Positions 48,820 through 57,956 of a stretch of DNA of 64,000 bases are shown here, in pieces. Location of the stretch: positions 1,178,001 to 1,242,000 of the forward strand of contig JADKJU010000002.1 of NCBI GenBank assembly GCA_016720855.1, written 5' to 3'. The notes under the pieces were generated by a model. That model ran no database searches and was not told the DNA's origin. It saw nothing but the letters and a program-made list of their open reading frames with translations. Positions within the stretch are counted from its first letter, which is position 1; the number at the start of each line of letters is the position of its first letter. The translations under genes were made by a program, and so were the position numbers. The stretch comes from Betaproteobacteria bacterium (GTDB lineage: Bacteria; Pseudomonadota; Gammaproteobacteria; Burkholderiales; Usitatibacteraceae).

Positions 48820-50352
48820 AACCTGGCCCTCTGGCTCGATAGACACGCCCGGACGGATCCGTCGCGGACGGCCGTGTTCGTCGGCGCATCGCCGTGGAAG
48901 TCGTACGCGCGGCTCGCGGCCGATGCGGCGGCGCTCGCGCGCGGCTTGCGCGAAAAGCTCGGTCTTCGCGCGGGCGAGCGCGTGGCGCTCGTCATGACCA
49001 ATGCGCCGCAATACCCGGAGATCCTCCTCGGCATCTGGTGGGCGGGGCTCGCGGCGGTGCCGGTGAACGCGAAGCTGCATCCGCGCGAAGTGGCGTTCAT
49101 TCTCGGGAATTCCGGGGCGACTGCGGTCTTCGCGACGCCCGACTGGATCGCGGGGCTCGCCGAGGCATCGACGCAGCTCGGCAGGTCTCCGGACGTGATC
49201 GAGGCGGGGAGCGTGGGATACCACGCGCTTTTCGGTGAACCCCTGCCGGTCGCCGCCGTGCCGGACGGCTCGCTCGCCTGGATCTTCTACACCAGCGGCA
49301 CGACCGGTCGCCCCAAGGGCGCGATGCTGACGCACGCGAACCTGAGGGCGATGGCGCAGGGATATCTCACCGACGTCGATGTCGTCGGTGCCGGCGACTG
49401 CCTGCTGCACGCCGCGCCGATGTCGCACGGGTCCGGGCTCTACCTCGTCCCGTACCTGCTTGCGGGTGCGGCGCAGGTCATTCCGGAGTCGGGAGGATTC
49501 GATCCCGGCGAGCTCTTCGACCTCGTGGCGGCGCACCGGGGAGCGGGGATGTTCGCCGCGCCCACGATCGTGCGCCGCATGGTCGAGCACGCGGCAGTGC
49601 ACGCGCCTTGCCTCGATGGGCTGCGCACGGTGGTGTACGGAGGCGGCCCGATGTACGTGGCGGACCTGCTTCGCGCGCTGGACGTGATGGGACCGCGCTT
49701 CGCGCAGATCTACGGGCAGGGCGAGAGCCCGATGACGATCACGGCGCTCGCCAGGCGTTTCGTGAACGACCGCGGCCATCCCCGCCACCTTGCGCGCATC
49801 GCTTCGGTCGGCCTGCCGCAAAGCGCGGTGGAGGTGGCGGTGCGGGACGAGGACGGCCGCGACCTGCCGCCGGGCGAGGTGGGGGAGGTGTGCGTGCGCG
49901 GTGCCGCCGTGATGTCGGGTTACTGGAAGGATCCGGAGGCCACCGCAAAGTCGATTCGCGACGGGTGGCTGTGGACGGGAGATCTCGGCGCGTTCGACGA
50001 GGAAGGATTCCTCGTCCTCAAGGACCGCAGCAAGGACCTCATCATCAGCGGGGGCTCGAACATCTATCCGCGGGAGGTGGAGGAGGCGCTGCTCACCCAT
50101 CCGGGCGTTGCGGAAGTGTCCGTGGTGGGACGCCCCGATGCCGATTGGGGAGAGGCCGTCGTGGCTTTCGTGGTGGTGCGCGGGACAGCGACCTCAACTG
50201 CGGATCTCGACGCGCATTGCCTTGCGGCGATCGCGCGCTTCAAGCGGCCGAAGGAGTACCGGTTCGTGAGCGAATTGCCGAAGAACAACTACGGCAAGGT
50301 GCTCAAGACCGAACTGCGCGAGCGCCTGGCGCGCGAAGCGGCGCGGGAGTGA
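48817..50352 (+). CDS. AMP-dependent acyl-CoA synthetase/ligase
   Basis: 511 residues; activates a carboxylic acid to its adenylate and then the CoA thioester. Motifs: P-loop IFYTSGTTGRPKGAMLTHANL (split by one residue), YGQGESPMTIT (A5-like), WLWTGDLGAFDEEGFL (A7), KDRSKDLIISGGSNIYPREVEE (A8) and the C-terminal Lys in NNYGKVLKTELRE (A10). The short N-terminus and these motifs fit medium/long-chain fatty-acid or aryl-CoA ligases; the substrate is uncertain. The leader just before the ATG is CCTCCTCCC, which resembles an anti-Shine-Dalgarno rather than a ribosome site. Confidence 0.93.
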   Translation: MNLALWLDRHARTDPSRTAVFVGASPWKSYARLAADAAALARGLREKLGLRAGERVALVMTNAPQYPEILLGIWWAGLAAVPVNAKLHPREVAFILGNSGATAVFATPDWIAGLAEASTQLGRSPDVIEAGSVGYHALFGEPLPVAAVPDGSLAWIFYTSGTTGRPKGAMLTHANLRAMAQGYLTDVDVVGAGDCLLHAAPMSHGSGLYLVPYLLAGAAQVIPESGGFDPGELFDLVAAHRGAGMFAAPTIVRRMVEHAAVHAPCLDGLRTVVYGGGPMYVADLLRALDVMGPRFAQIYGQGESPMTITALARRFVNDRGHPRHLARIASVGLPQSAVEVAVRDEDGRDLPPGEVGEVCVRGAAVMSGYWKDPEATAKSIRDGWLWTGDLGAFDEEGFLVLKDRSKDLIISGGSNIYPREVEEALLTHPGVAEVSVVGRPDADWGEAVVAFVVVRGTATSTADLDAHCLAAIARFKRPKEYRFVSELPKNNYGKVLKTELRERLAREAARE

Positions 50353-50377
50353 CCCGGCCGGACCGGCGCCACGCCGC

Positions 50378-52546
50378 CTACGGGTAGCACTGCGAGCCGC
50401 CCGGCGACGGGGTGTAGGTGGGTTGCGTCGAGCAGGAGTAGCCGGCGGGAATGTACAGGTTCCCCCACGCCTGGCAGCCCGAGAGGGAGCAGAAGGGACC
50501 TTTCGATCCGGCCGATCCGCCCATTGCCGCGGCGCACCCGCTGCTCGTGCCGCAAGTCCAGTTCGCGTAGTAGAACGTGCCGGGGGACGAGGGGCACCCG
50601 AACGAGTAGGAGTAGGTGCGCCCGTCGCACGTGCCGCAGCAGTTCGAGCACGACGAAGTACCGCCGAGTCCCACGCCCCAGGTGTACGACCCCGATTGCC
50701 CCCCGATGCAGACCTGGGATCCCGAGGCGCAGTTGAGCGTGTGCGCGATCGACTGGCCGTAGGTGTTGTAGTAGTGCGAGGTCGCGTTCGGCCACACCCA
50801 CTGGTTGATGGAATCGTAGAACTTGTAGTCAACCTGCGAGCCGTTGTTGCACTGGTTGCCGACCGTCCACTTGATCGTCCCGTCGGGCGTCACCGCGCCC
50901 ACGGTCACGGAAGTCTGGGTGCACCTCGAGCTGGCGGCGATATCCGTCACGCAGATGCCGAACGTGTAGGTTCGCGTGGTCGTGATGGTGCTCGAGGGCG
51001 TGCCCTGCAGCATCCCGTCCAGCGTGAAGATCATTCCGGGCGGGGGCGTGCCGTTGGCGAAGGTGTCGGACTGGAAGTGGTAGGGAGGCGATCCTCCGGA
51101 GGCGGTCGCCGCGAGCCTGGAATAGTAGGTTCCCGCCGTCAGGGTTCCGACATCGACCGGCGTGATCGCAAGCGGCTGGACCGAGCTCCCCGGCGCCGAG
51201 TTGCCGAACGGTTGCTGCGTGATCTGCTTCGTCCTCGAGACCCCGTTGATCGTGTAGCTGAAGCTGCCCGAGCGTCCGGAAAAGGCGATCGTGGCGGTGC
51301 CCACCGACGTGACTCGCACCTGCGAAGGATCGAACGTCGCGTTCCCGTAGTAGGGTCCGGTCGTCGTATAGAGCGTTCCCGAGAAGCTGCCGTCGGCGTT
51401 GAAGGTGACGCCGGGCAGGACCACGAAGAGCGGCTGACCGTCCGAGTCGTACGTGAACAGCACGCCGAACACGTTGTTGCCGTGCTGTGCCAGCGTAAGG
51501 CCCCATCCCGATTCGGCGGAGTTCCACCAGATGTCCGTGAAGTCGCGGCCCCAATCGGGCGTCGAGTTGCCGAAAGGCTGGCGCTGGATCACTTTAGTCT
51601 GCGAGACGCCGCCGACCGTGTAGGAAAAAAGCGAGTTGCCCGACGCGACGCCGGAAGGCGAGAAGTCGAATGTCGCGCTGCCCACGCGCGTGACCGTGAC
51701 GAGGTTCGGGTTGAACGTTGCGGCGTAGGCGGGGCCGGTGGTCTGGTACAGGTCCCCCGTGAAGAAACGGCGGTTCTCGGTGAAGGTGCCGCCGGGCACG
51801 ACGAACCACATCGGCCGGCCGTTCGCCTGGTAGGTGTACCAGACTGCGAAAATGTTCGTCTCGTGGTCCGCGATCGTGATGCCCCATCCCGATTCGGCGG
51901 GGTTCCACCAGATGTCGGAGCGGTTCGCCGACGTCGGGTTCGTCGGGGATCCGCCCGTGGCCGTGAGCGAAATGTCGTCGATGTAGAACGAAGTGATGTT
52001 GGAGACGTCGCTCGTTGCGACGAACCGCAGCCGGACGGTTCGCCCCCGGAAGGCCGAGACGTCGTATTGCCGGCTTTGCGCCCAACCGCTCGTCGCGTCG
52101 CGGTTGGAGAAGGAGGCGAGCGTGGAGGAACTGCCGCCGGACACGTCGGCGACGAATACCTGCATCGTGTCGTAGGCAGCGCTTCCCGAGGGCTCGTTCG
52201 TCTCGATGCGGTACCAGAACTGGACGTAGGCCTGCTGGGCATTGGACGGGATCGCGATGTCCTGGGACAGCGAATCCGTCCCGCTGTTGTACCCCCCAAG
52301 CCATGCGTATCCGCTGCCGGCGTGGGCCGCGGAGGCATTGCTGTAGATGATCGAGTAGCCGGTAGTGGAGGCCTCCACCCACGCCGCCGTCCCGCTCTCG
52401 AAGCCCGGGTTCGAGACCAGGTTGTCCGATGCTTTCGGTTGGGCGGCGGCGGGCTCGACGCCCCCCAGGGCACAGGCAAGGATGGCAAGGACTGCCGCCG
52501 CGGAACGGAATAGCCCGGCGAACAGCCGGTCCTTGCGCGCCTTCAT
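50378..52546 (-). CDS. large secreted multidomain protein with tandem WNxAESGWG modules
   Basis: 722 residues. Signal peptide to about residue 36 (GGVEPAAAQ). Residues ~40-197 look like a carbohydrate-binding jelly roll (NLVSNPGFESGTAAWVEAST ... SFYIDDISLTA). Then two repeats of about 125 residues: DIWWNPAESGWGITIADHE...RQPFGN (~210-328) and DIWWNSAESGWGLTLAQHG...QQPFGN (~337-452), a module frequent in exported betaproteobacterial proteins. An Ig-like putative domain follows (PLAITPVDVGTLTAGTYY ... PPGMIFTLDGMLQGTP). The last ~150 residues are Cys- and aromatic-rich (CSNCCGTCDG, NWTCGTSSGC). Probably an extracellular or surface-adhesion protein; no sorting tail seen. Confidence 0.8.
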   Translation of the reverse strand: MKARKDRLFAGLFRSAAAVLAILACALGGVEPAAAQPKASDNLVSNPGFESGTAAWVEASTTGYSIIYSNASAAHAGSGYAWLGGYNSGTDSLSQDIAIPSNAQQAYVQFWYRIETNEPSGSAAYDTMQVFVADVSGGSSSTLASFSNRDATSGWAQSRQYDVSAFRGRTVRLRFVATSDVSNITSFYIDDISLTATGGSPTNPTSANRSDIWWNPAESGWGITIADHETNIFAVWYTYQANGRPMWFVVPGGTFTENRRFFTGDLYQTTGPAYAATFNPNLVTVTRVGSATFDFSPSGVASGNSLFSYTVGGVSQTKVIQRQPFGNSTPDWGRDFTDIWWNSAESGWGLTLAQHGNNVFGVLFTYDSDGQPLFVVLPGVTFNADGSFSGTLYTTTGPYYGNATFDPSQVRVTSVGTATIAFSGRSGSFSYTINGVSRTKQITQQPFGNSAPGSSVQPLAITPVDVGTLTAGTYYSRLAATASGGSPPYHFQSDTFANGTPPPGMIFTLDGMLQGTPSSTITTTRTYTFGICVTDIAASSRCTQTSVTVGAVTPDGTIKWTVGNQCNNGSQVDYKFYDSINQWVWPNATSHYYNTYGQSIAHTLNCASGSQVCIGGQSGSYTWGVGLGGTSSCSNCCGTCDGRTYSYSFGCPSSPGTFYYANWTCGTSSGCAAAMGGSAGSKGPFCSLSGCQAWGNLYIPAGYSCSTQPTYTPSPGGSQCYP

Positions 52547-52782
52547 GCGATCTTCCCAGCCCCCCCAGGGGCAGCGGGTAATGCCGCGCTTTCTGGGTCG
52601 GCGCGGTCAATGAATGGCAGAAGGAGACACTATGCCCGCCGGTCGATAGCCGTCAAGCGGAGCGACCCGGTGGCGCGGAGAGTCACTTCGAGGTGTTAGC
52701 CACCAGCAGCTTTCGATTGACCCCGCTCGTCCATAGTTGGCAAATGCCTCTCTTGAGGCGCGGCCCTCCGGGTGGCGGAAAG
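52547..52782. other. 236-bp gap between secreted-protein and haem genes
   Basis: Leader of the secreted-protein gene plus the 3' side of hemY. A minus-strand open frame crosses it but shows no recognisable protein. I see no terminator or repeat. Confidence 0.4.
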
Positions 52783-54216
52783 CTAGGCCGCCTTGGCGGT
52801 CGCCACCGCGCTCAACCAGGCGCCCAGCGACTCGGCGGTGGCGTGCGCGTTCGCAATGCAGTCTCCGACGGAAACCCCGCCGCGGTAGTTGGCGCAGAAG
52901 CGAAGACCGGGCACCGCCTTCTCGGCTTGCGCGACCTTGGCGATGCGGCCGAGATGGCCCAGCTCGTACTGGGGAATGGCGCGCGGCCAGCGCGTGACGG
53001 CATTCCACAGGGCGGGCGCGCGGGCGCCCAGGAGGGTGCGGTGCTCGCTGGCGACCTTCTCCACGAGCATCTCCTCGTCGGCCGCGGCCAGTTCGGGATT
53101 GCGCCGGCCTCCGACGAAGTTGGTGAGTATCACCGTGCCCTCGGGCGCACGGCCGTCGAACATCGAGCTGGAGAAGAGCGTGCCCAGGACGTTGCGCTTT
53201 TCCACGCGCGGCACCAGGAACCCGAACCCGCCCAGCGAATGCGTGATGTCATCGCGGCGATAGGCGGATGCGACCACGGTCACGGGCGGGTACTCGATCT
53301 CCTGCAGCGCGCGGGTAGCGTCGGGCGCCAGGGGATAGGCCAGGCGCGCGGCCTCTCCCGCCGGCACCGCCAGCACCACGGCGCGGGCATGGCGCTGCAG
53401 CGTCTCGCCGTCCTTGTCGAACACCACCACGAAGGAGCCGTCGGGCAGGTGCGAGAGCGCCACCACCTTCGCGCCCAGCGTCACGCGGCCGACATCGCGG
53501 GCCAGCGCGTCCGTGAGCGTCTGCATGCCGTTGCGGAACGAGAAGCTCTTGGCTGTGTTCTTCGCGGTCTCCGCGCGCTTGCGGCGCTCGCGCGCGCCGA
53601 GGATGGCCCCGAGGATCAGGCTGCCGTAGCGCTGCTCGAGGGCGTGCAGCTTCGGGAACGCCGCCGGTACCGACAGCCGCTCCGGATCGCCCGCGTAGAT
53701 GCCCGCCACGAAGGGCTCGATGGCGTAATCGAGGAACTCGCGACCGAGGCGCCGGCGGACGAAGTGCGCGATGACCTCCTCCTGGTCGGCGGGCTGCCGG
53801 GAGATGAAGGGCTCGAGCACGAGTCGCATCTTCGCCATTGTGGAGAAGAGCGGCGTCGCGAGGAAGGAGCCCGGCGACATCGGAAGCGCGACCGGCCGGC
53901 CGTTCTTGACCACGAAGCGCGTATTGGAAATCTCGCTGGCCGGCACCCGCTCGGACGCGACGCCGGCCGCCTCGATGAGTTCGCCGATGAGGGGCGTCGT
54001 GTCGAGCGCGCTGTTGGGGCCGGTCTCGTACAGGACGCCCTCGCGCCTGATCGAACCGATGACGCCGCCGGGCTTGGCTGCCGCGTCGAGGACCTGCACG
54101 CTGAGCCCGCGCCGCGAAAGGCCGAAGGCCGTGGCAAGGCCGGAAATGCCGGCGCCGATGACGAGGACGTCGAGCGCTGCGGGGGAGGTATCCATGGGGG
54201 CCGGTGCGTGCTTCAT
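52783..54216 (-). CDS. hemY: protoporphyrinogen oxidase, oxygen-dependent type
   Basis: About 477 residues; six-electron oxidation of protoporphyrinogen IX to protoporphyrin IX in haem synthesis. N-terminal FAD-binding motif VLVIGAGISGLATAFGLSRRG (split by one residue) near residue 20, then GGVIGSIRREGVLYETGPNS, typical of PPOX. Further: EPFVAGIYAGDPERLSV, FRNGMQTLTDALA, GRRNPELAAADEEMLVEKV and the C-terminal FAD segment GLRFCANYRGGVSVGDCIANA. ATG 54216 chosen; an ATG seven codons later is possible. No other haem genes adjoin it. Confidence 0.93.
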   Translation of the reverse strand: MKHAPAPMDTSPAALDVLVIGAGISGLATAFGLSRRGLSVQVLDAAAKPGGVIGSIRREGVLYETGPNSALDTTPLIGELIEAAGVASERVPASEISNTRFVVKNGRPVALPMSPGSFLATPLFSTMAKMRLVLEPFISRQPADQEEVIAHFVRRRLGREFLDYAIEPFVAGIYAGDPERLSVPAAFPKLHALEQRYGSLILGAILGARERRKRAETAKNTAKSFSFRNGMQTLTDALARDVGRVTLGAKVVALSHLPDGSFVVVFDKDGETLQRHARAVVLAVPAGEAARLAYPLAPDATRALQEIEYPPVTVVASAYRRDDITHSLGGFGFLVPRVEKRNVLGTLFSSSMFDGRAPEGTVILTNFVGGRRNPELAAADEEMLVEKVASEHRTLLGARAPALWNAVTRWPRAIPQYELGHLGRIAKVAQAEKAVPGLRFCANYRGGVSVGDCIANAHATAESLGAWLSAVATAKAA

Positions 54217-54308
54217 GATTTCGATCCGTCCTTTGTAGGCCATTGACGCACATCCCCGTTGATTGGCATCAAGCGTCGGGGGGGGATGCAGGGCGGCATA
54301 ATGGCACC

Positions 54309-55202
54309 ATGGTCCAACAAGAGGCGCTTTTCCCCGGTTTTCGCGTCGCTCGCCTCGATGCCGGGGGTGTGGAGGTGCATGCGGTCGTCGGGGGAAGCGG
54401 CCCGGCGCTCCTGCTTCTGCATGGCTATCCGCAGACGCACGCGATCTGGCACAAGGTCGCCCCGCGCCTTGCGAATCGCTTCACTGTCGTGGCCGCTGAC
54501 CTGCGGGGGTATGGCGATTCGGGCAAGCCCGCCACCGATGCCGGGCATGGCCCGTATTCCAAGCGCGAAATGGCGAAGGACCCCGTCGCGGCCATGCGCG
54601 CGCTGGGGTTCGACCGGTTCTTTCTTGCGGGACACGATCGCGGCGGGCGGGTCGCCCACCGGCTCGCGATGGACCATCCGGCGGCCGTCGCGAAGCTCGC
54701 GGTACTCGATATCTCCCCCACGCTCGCCATGTACGAGCAGACGGACATGGCCTTTGCGCGCGCCTACTGGCACTGGTTCTTCCTCATCCAGCCGGCGCCT
54801 TTCCCGGAGACGATGATCGGCGCCGATCCGGGCTTCTACCTGAAGAAGAAGATGGGCAGCGGCTCGGCCGGCATGGCGCCCTTTGCAGGCGCGGCATGGG
54901 TCGAGTACACGCGCTGCTTCAACCCGGAAGCGATCCATGCAAGCTGCGAGGATTACCGCGCCGCGGCGGGCATCGACCTCGAGCACGACCGCGCGGACCG
55001 CGAGGCGGGTCATCGCATCGAATGCCCGCTGCTGGCGCTGTGGGGTGCCCACGGCGTCGTCGAACGCTGCTTCGAGCCGCTGGACGACTGGGGGCGCGTG
55101 GCGACGGACGTCCGCGGCAGCGCGCTGCCCGCGGGCCACTACCTGCCCGAGGAGGTCCCCGATCTCGTGGCGCAGGAATTCGAGAAGTTCTTTGGAGGCT
55201 AG
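54309..55202 (+). CDS. haloacetate (fluoroacetate-type) dehalogenase, alpha/beta hydrolase fold
   Basis: 297 residues. The whole active site of fluoroacetate dehalogenases is present: nucleophile Asp110 and carboxylate-binding Arg111 and Arg114 in LAGHDRGGRVAH, Asp134 (VLDISP), halide-binding His155 and Trp156 in RAYWHWFF plus Tyr216 in CEDYRA, and catalytic His277 in PAGHYLP. These fall at the same numbers, or a constant offset of three, as in the studied Rhodopseudomonas enzyme. It hydrolyses haloacetates to glycolate, including possibly the C-F bond. ATG 54309 chosen for family length; 7 bp before the dehydrogenase gene, so an operon. A plain epoxide hydrolase is unlikely given Trp156/His155. 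Confidence 0.9.
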   Translation: MVQQEALFPGFRVARLDAGGVEVHAVVGGSGPALLLLHGYPQTHAIWHKVAPRLANRFTVVAADLRGYGDSGKPATDAGHGPYSKREMAKDPVAAMRALGFDRFFLAGHDRGGRVAHRLAMDHPAAVAKLAVLDISPTLAMYEQTDMAFARAYWHWFFLIQPAPFPETMIGADPGFYLKKKMGSGSAGMAPFAGAAWVEYTRCFNPEAIHASCEDYRAAAGIDLEHDRADREAGHRIECPLLALWGAHGVVERCFEPLDDWGRVATDVRGSALPAGHYLPEEVPDLVAQEFEKFFGG

Positions 55203-55209
55203 ACAGACC

Positions 55210-56265
55210 ATGAAGACCTACCGCATCGCGACCATCCCCGGCGACGGGATCGGCACCGAAGTCGTGCCCGAGGGCATCCGCGTCCTCGAGGCGGCCGGGC
55301 GCAAGTTCGGCATCGCATTCACCTGGGACGAGAAGCCGTGGAGTTGCGCGTACTACGCGAAGCACGGCCACATGATGCCGCAGGACGGCCTGGCCCAGAT
55401 CCGCAACCACGACGCGATCTATCTGGGCGCCGTGGGTTTCCCCGGCGTGCCCGACCACGTGTCGCTCTGGGGCCTGCTGGTGCCCATCCGCCGCGAGTTC
55501 CAGCAGTACGTGAACCTGCGCCCGGTACGCCTCATGCCCGGCGTGAAGTGCCCGCTGGTCGGGCGCAATCCCGGCGACATCGACTTCTGGGTGGTGCGCG
55601 AGAACAACGAAGGCGAGTACTCGTCGATGGGCGGGCGCATGTACGGCGGCACGGAGCAGGAGTTCGTGACGCAGCTCTCGGTGTTCTCGAAGCGCGGCAC
55701 GGACCGCATCATGCGCTACGCCTTCGAGCTGGCGAAGACGCGGCAAAGGAAGCATGTCACCTCCGCCACCAAGTCCAACGGCATCGCGATCACGATGCCC
55801 TACTGGGACGAGCGCTTCCAGGCGATCTCGGCCGAGTACCCGGACGTGCAGACCTCCCAGTTCCACATCGACATCCTCACGGCGCACTTCGTCCAGCACC
55901 CGGACTGGTTCGACGTGGTGGTGGGCTCCAACCTCTTCGGCGACATCCTCTCGGACCTGGGGCCCGCCTGCACGGGCACCATCGGCATTGCCCCGGGCGG
56001 CAACATCAACCCGGAGCGCGAATTCCCGTCGATGTTCGAGCCGGTGCACGGCAGCGCGCCGGACATCGCGGGCAAGGGCATCGCGAACCCCATCGGCCAG
56101 ATCTGGTCGGGCGCGATGATGCTCGCGCACCTGGGCGAGACGGACGCGGCCGAGGCGATCGTGAAGGCGATCGAGCGTGTGCTCTCGGACGGCCCGCGCA
56201 CCCGTGACATGGGCGGCACGGCGAACACGGTGGAAGTGGGCAGGGCGATCGCCGGGGCGCTCTAG
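55210..56265 (+). CDS. tartrate dehydrogenase / D-malate dehydrogenase (decarboxylating)
   Basis: 351 residues of the isocitrate/isopropylmalate dehydrogenase superfamily. KTYRIATIPGDGIGTEVVPEG, the WSCAYYAKHGHMMPQDGL segment, DHVSLWGLLVPIRREFQQYVNLRPVRLMPG (split) and RENNEGEYSSMGGRMYGGT mark the TtuC/DmlA type. Mg-binding aspartates are in FDVVVGSNLFGDILSDLG, and Lys/Tyr catalytic residues are in the expected places. It oxidises and decarboxylates D-malate to pyruvate or converts tartrate, using NAD+. Located 7 bp after the dehalogenase gene and followed by a transporter for organic acids. Confidence 0.93.
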   Translation: MKTYRIATIPGDGIGTEVVPEGIRVLEAAGRKFGIAFTWDEKPWSCAYYAKHGHMMPQDGLAQIRNHDAIYLGAVGFPGVPDHVSLWGLLVPIRREFQQYVNLRPVRLMPGVKCPLVGRNPGDIDFWVVRENNEGEYSSMGGRMYGGTEQEFVTQLSVFSKRGTDRIMRYAFELAKTRQRKHVTSATKSNGIAITMPYWDERFQAISAEYPDVQTSQFHIDILTAHFVQHPDWFDVVVGSNLFGDILSDLGPACTGTIGIAPGGNINPEREFPSMFEPVHGSAPDIAGKGIANPIGQIWSGAMMLAHLGETDAAEAIVKAIERVLSDGPRTRDMGGTANTVEVGRAIAGAL

Positions 56266-56275
56266 GCGGGGGTCA

Positions 56276-56304
56276 TGGAAAAGCGGACCGGAAGGCGGTA
56301 TACA
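56276..56304 (+). promoter_or_regulatory. candidate sigma-70 promoter for the TctCBA operon
   Basis: TGGAAA (four of six matches to the -35 consensus) and TATACA, separated by 17 bp, in the gap between the dehydrogenase stop and the Bug-receptor start. Confidence 0.4.
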
Positions 56305-56353
56305 CTCGGCTCCGAGATCCCGATGACGGGACCGGCAAACGGAGGAGACTCGA

Positions 56354-57304
56354 TTGAAAAGACGTGAATTCCTGGTGGTGGGCGGTGCGATGGCCGCTTC
56401 GATCGCTTTGCCGGCCCGCGCGGCCTACCCGGAAAAGCCCGTGCGCATGATCATCGCGTTCGCGCCGGGCGGCGAATCCGACATCGGCGCGCGCCTGCAG
56501 CAGGGCGTCTTCCGGAAGCTGTATGGGCAGGAAATGGTGATCGAGTCGAAGGCCGGCGCGGGCGGCGCCCTGGCCTGGAGCCAGCTCAACACCTTCCCCG
56601 GCGACGGCTACACGGTCATGGGCACCAACCTGCCGCACATCGTGCTCCAGCCGCTCGAGGGCAACGTCCAGTACAAGACCGACGACATCGTCAACGTCCA
56701 CTTCTACCAGTACACGCCCGACGCGATCATCGTGAGGAACGAAAGCCCCTTCAGGTCCTACCAGGAACTCCTGAAGGCCTGCAAGGAGGGAGGGGACAAG
56801 GTCACCTTCGCCGGCTCGGGGACGAATTCAGCCAACCACTTGGCGCACTCGCGCCTCGACAAGCTCATGGGGACGAAGACGACCTACGTGCCCTTCAAGG
56901 GCACGGGCGACCTCGTGGCCTCGGTGCTGGGCGGCCACGTCTCGGCCGCGATGTCCTACAACACGCTGGCGCTCACGCAGAAGAACAAGATGCGCATGCT
57001 GGCGGTGGCCTCCGACAAGCGTCTGGCGGCGTTCCCGGACGTGCCGACCTTCAAGGAACTGGGCGGCGACTGGGTCGACGGCGCCTACCGCGGCGTGGGT
57101 GTGCCCAAGTCGACGCCGGAAGACCTCCGCAAGCGCATTTCCGCCATGTTTTCGGCGATCAACAGGGACGCGGAGTTCCGCCAGAAGATGGCCGAGGGAG
57201 GGTTCGAGCTTGTCGACATCACCTACGACAAGGTGGCGGCGTTCATCGCGGAGCGCACCAAGGTCTATCTGGATGCGGCGAAGCTGATGGGGCTCGCGAA
57301 ATAG
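56354..57304 (+). CDS. tctC: Bug/TctC-family periplasmic substrate-binding protein
   Basis: 316 residues from TTG 56354, with GGAGGAG upstream. The signal peptide MKRREFLVVGGAMAASIALPARA has an RRxFL motif, so export may be by Tat. The mature start is YPEKPVRMIIAFAPGGESDIGAR, the universal Bug pattern; further AGAGGALAWSQLNTFPGDGYTVMG, VTFAGSGTNSANHLAHSRLD and YVPFKGTGDLVASVLGGHVSAAM. It is the extracytoplasmic receptor of the transporter completed by the next two genes and probably binds a di- or tricarboxylate. Confidence 0.94.
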   Translation: MKRREFLVVGGAMAASIALPARAAYPEKPVRMIIAFAPGGESDIGARLQQGVFRKLYGQEMVIESKAGAGGALAWSQLNTFPGDGYTVMGTNLPHIVLQPLEGNVQYKTDDIVNVHFYQYTPDAIIVRNESPFRSYQELLKACKEGGDKVTFAGSGTNSANHLAHSRLDKLMGTKTTYVPFKGTGDLVASVLGGHVSAAMSYNTLALTQKNKMRMLAVASDKRLAAFPDVPTFKELGGDWVDGAYRGVGVPKSTPEDLRKRISAMFSAINRDAEFRQKMAEGGFELVDITYDKVAAFIAERTKVYLDAAKLMGLAK

Positions 57305-57366
57305 GCGCCGCAAATTCGCGGGGAAGGGCATTCCGCGGTGCGCCATCCGCGTGCCGCGCGTAGGAA

Positions 57367-57372
57367 TATACT
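57367..57372 (+). promoter_or_regulatory. possible internal -10 element before tctB
   Basis: TATACT in the 156-bp gap between the receptor and TctB genes. No -35 match at standard spacing. Confidence 0.3.
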
Positions 57373-57460
57373 TTCCCCCGTTCCGGAATCGTCGCAAGAA
57401 CGAATTTCACCGAGAAACTTCCAGGAGGCGCCGGCCCGACGGCTGGTGAAGACATAGCGC

Positions 57461-57949
57461 ATGAAGCATCTCATTAAGCGCCCCCGCGATTTCTGGTCCG
57501 GGGTCATGTTCGCGGGCGTTGGCAGCCTTTTCGCCGGCATCGGGTACACCTACAAGCTGGGCACCGCCGCCCGCATGGGGCCGGGATTCTTCCCGTTCTA
57601 CCTCGGCCTGATGCTCGTGTTCGTCGGGGTATTGATCCTGCTTGCGTCGCTCAGGGGGGCCGAGGGACACAAGGTGGACAAGTTTCACTGGGGCCCGCTC
57701 TTCTGGGTGCTGAGTTCCATCTGCGTCTTCGGCGTGTTGCTCAAGCTCACGGGCGCGCTCGTCGGGGGTGTGGCGCTCGTGTTCGGCGCGAGCCTGGGCA
57801 GCGGCGAGTTCAAGATGCGGGAGGTTGTCTGGCTCGCGATCGGCCTGTCGATCTTCTGCGCGGTCATCTTCGTGGGAGGCCTCAAGCTCCCGATCCCCAT
57901 GTGCCCGGGATTCGAGTTCTTCGAGCAGTTCTCCCTTTGCCGCGTCTGA
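57461..57949 (+). CDS. tctB: tripartite tricarboxylate transporter small membrane subunit TctB
   Basis: 162 residues with four helices. Starts MKHLIKRPRDFWSGVMFAGVG, then YKLGTAARMGPGFFPFYLGLML, the TctB signature (GPGFFP...G). The periplasmic and C-terminal segment KLPIPMCPGFEFFEQFS is short. It partners TctA in the inner membrane; transport is powered by the cation gradient. Seven bases separate it from tctA. Confidence 0.93.
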   Translation: MKHLIKRPRDFWSGVMFAGVGSLFAGIGYTYKLGTAARMGPGFFPFYLGLMLVFVGVLILLASLRGAEGHKVDKFHWGPLFWVLSSICVFGVLLKLTGALVGGVALVFGASLGSGEFKMREVVWLAIGLSIFCAVIFVGGLKLPIPMCPGFEFFEQFSLCRV

Positions 57950-57956
57950 GATAACC

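Noticed and set aside
52607..53008. Minus-strand frame ending GRAGSIESCWWLTPRSDSP
   Set aside because: Overlaps hemY out of frame for most of its length and has no recognisable domain; the tail across the gap might be a repeat, but no second copy is in the window.
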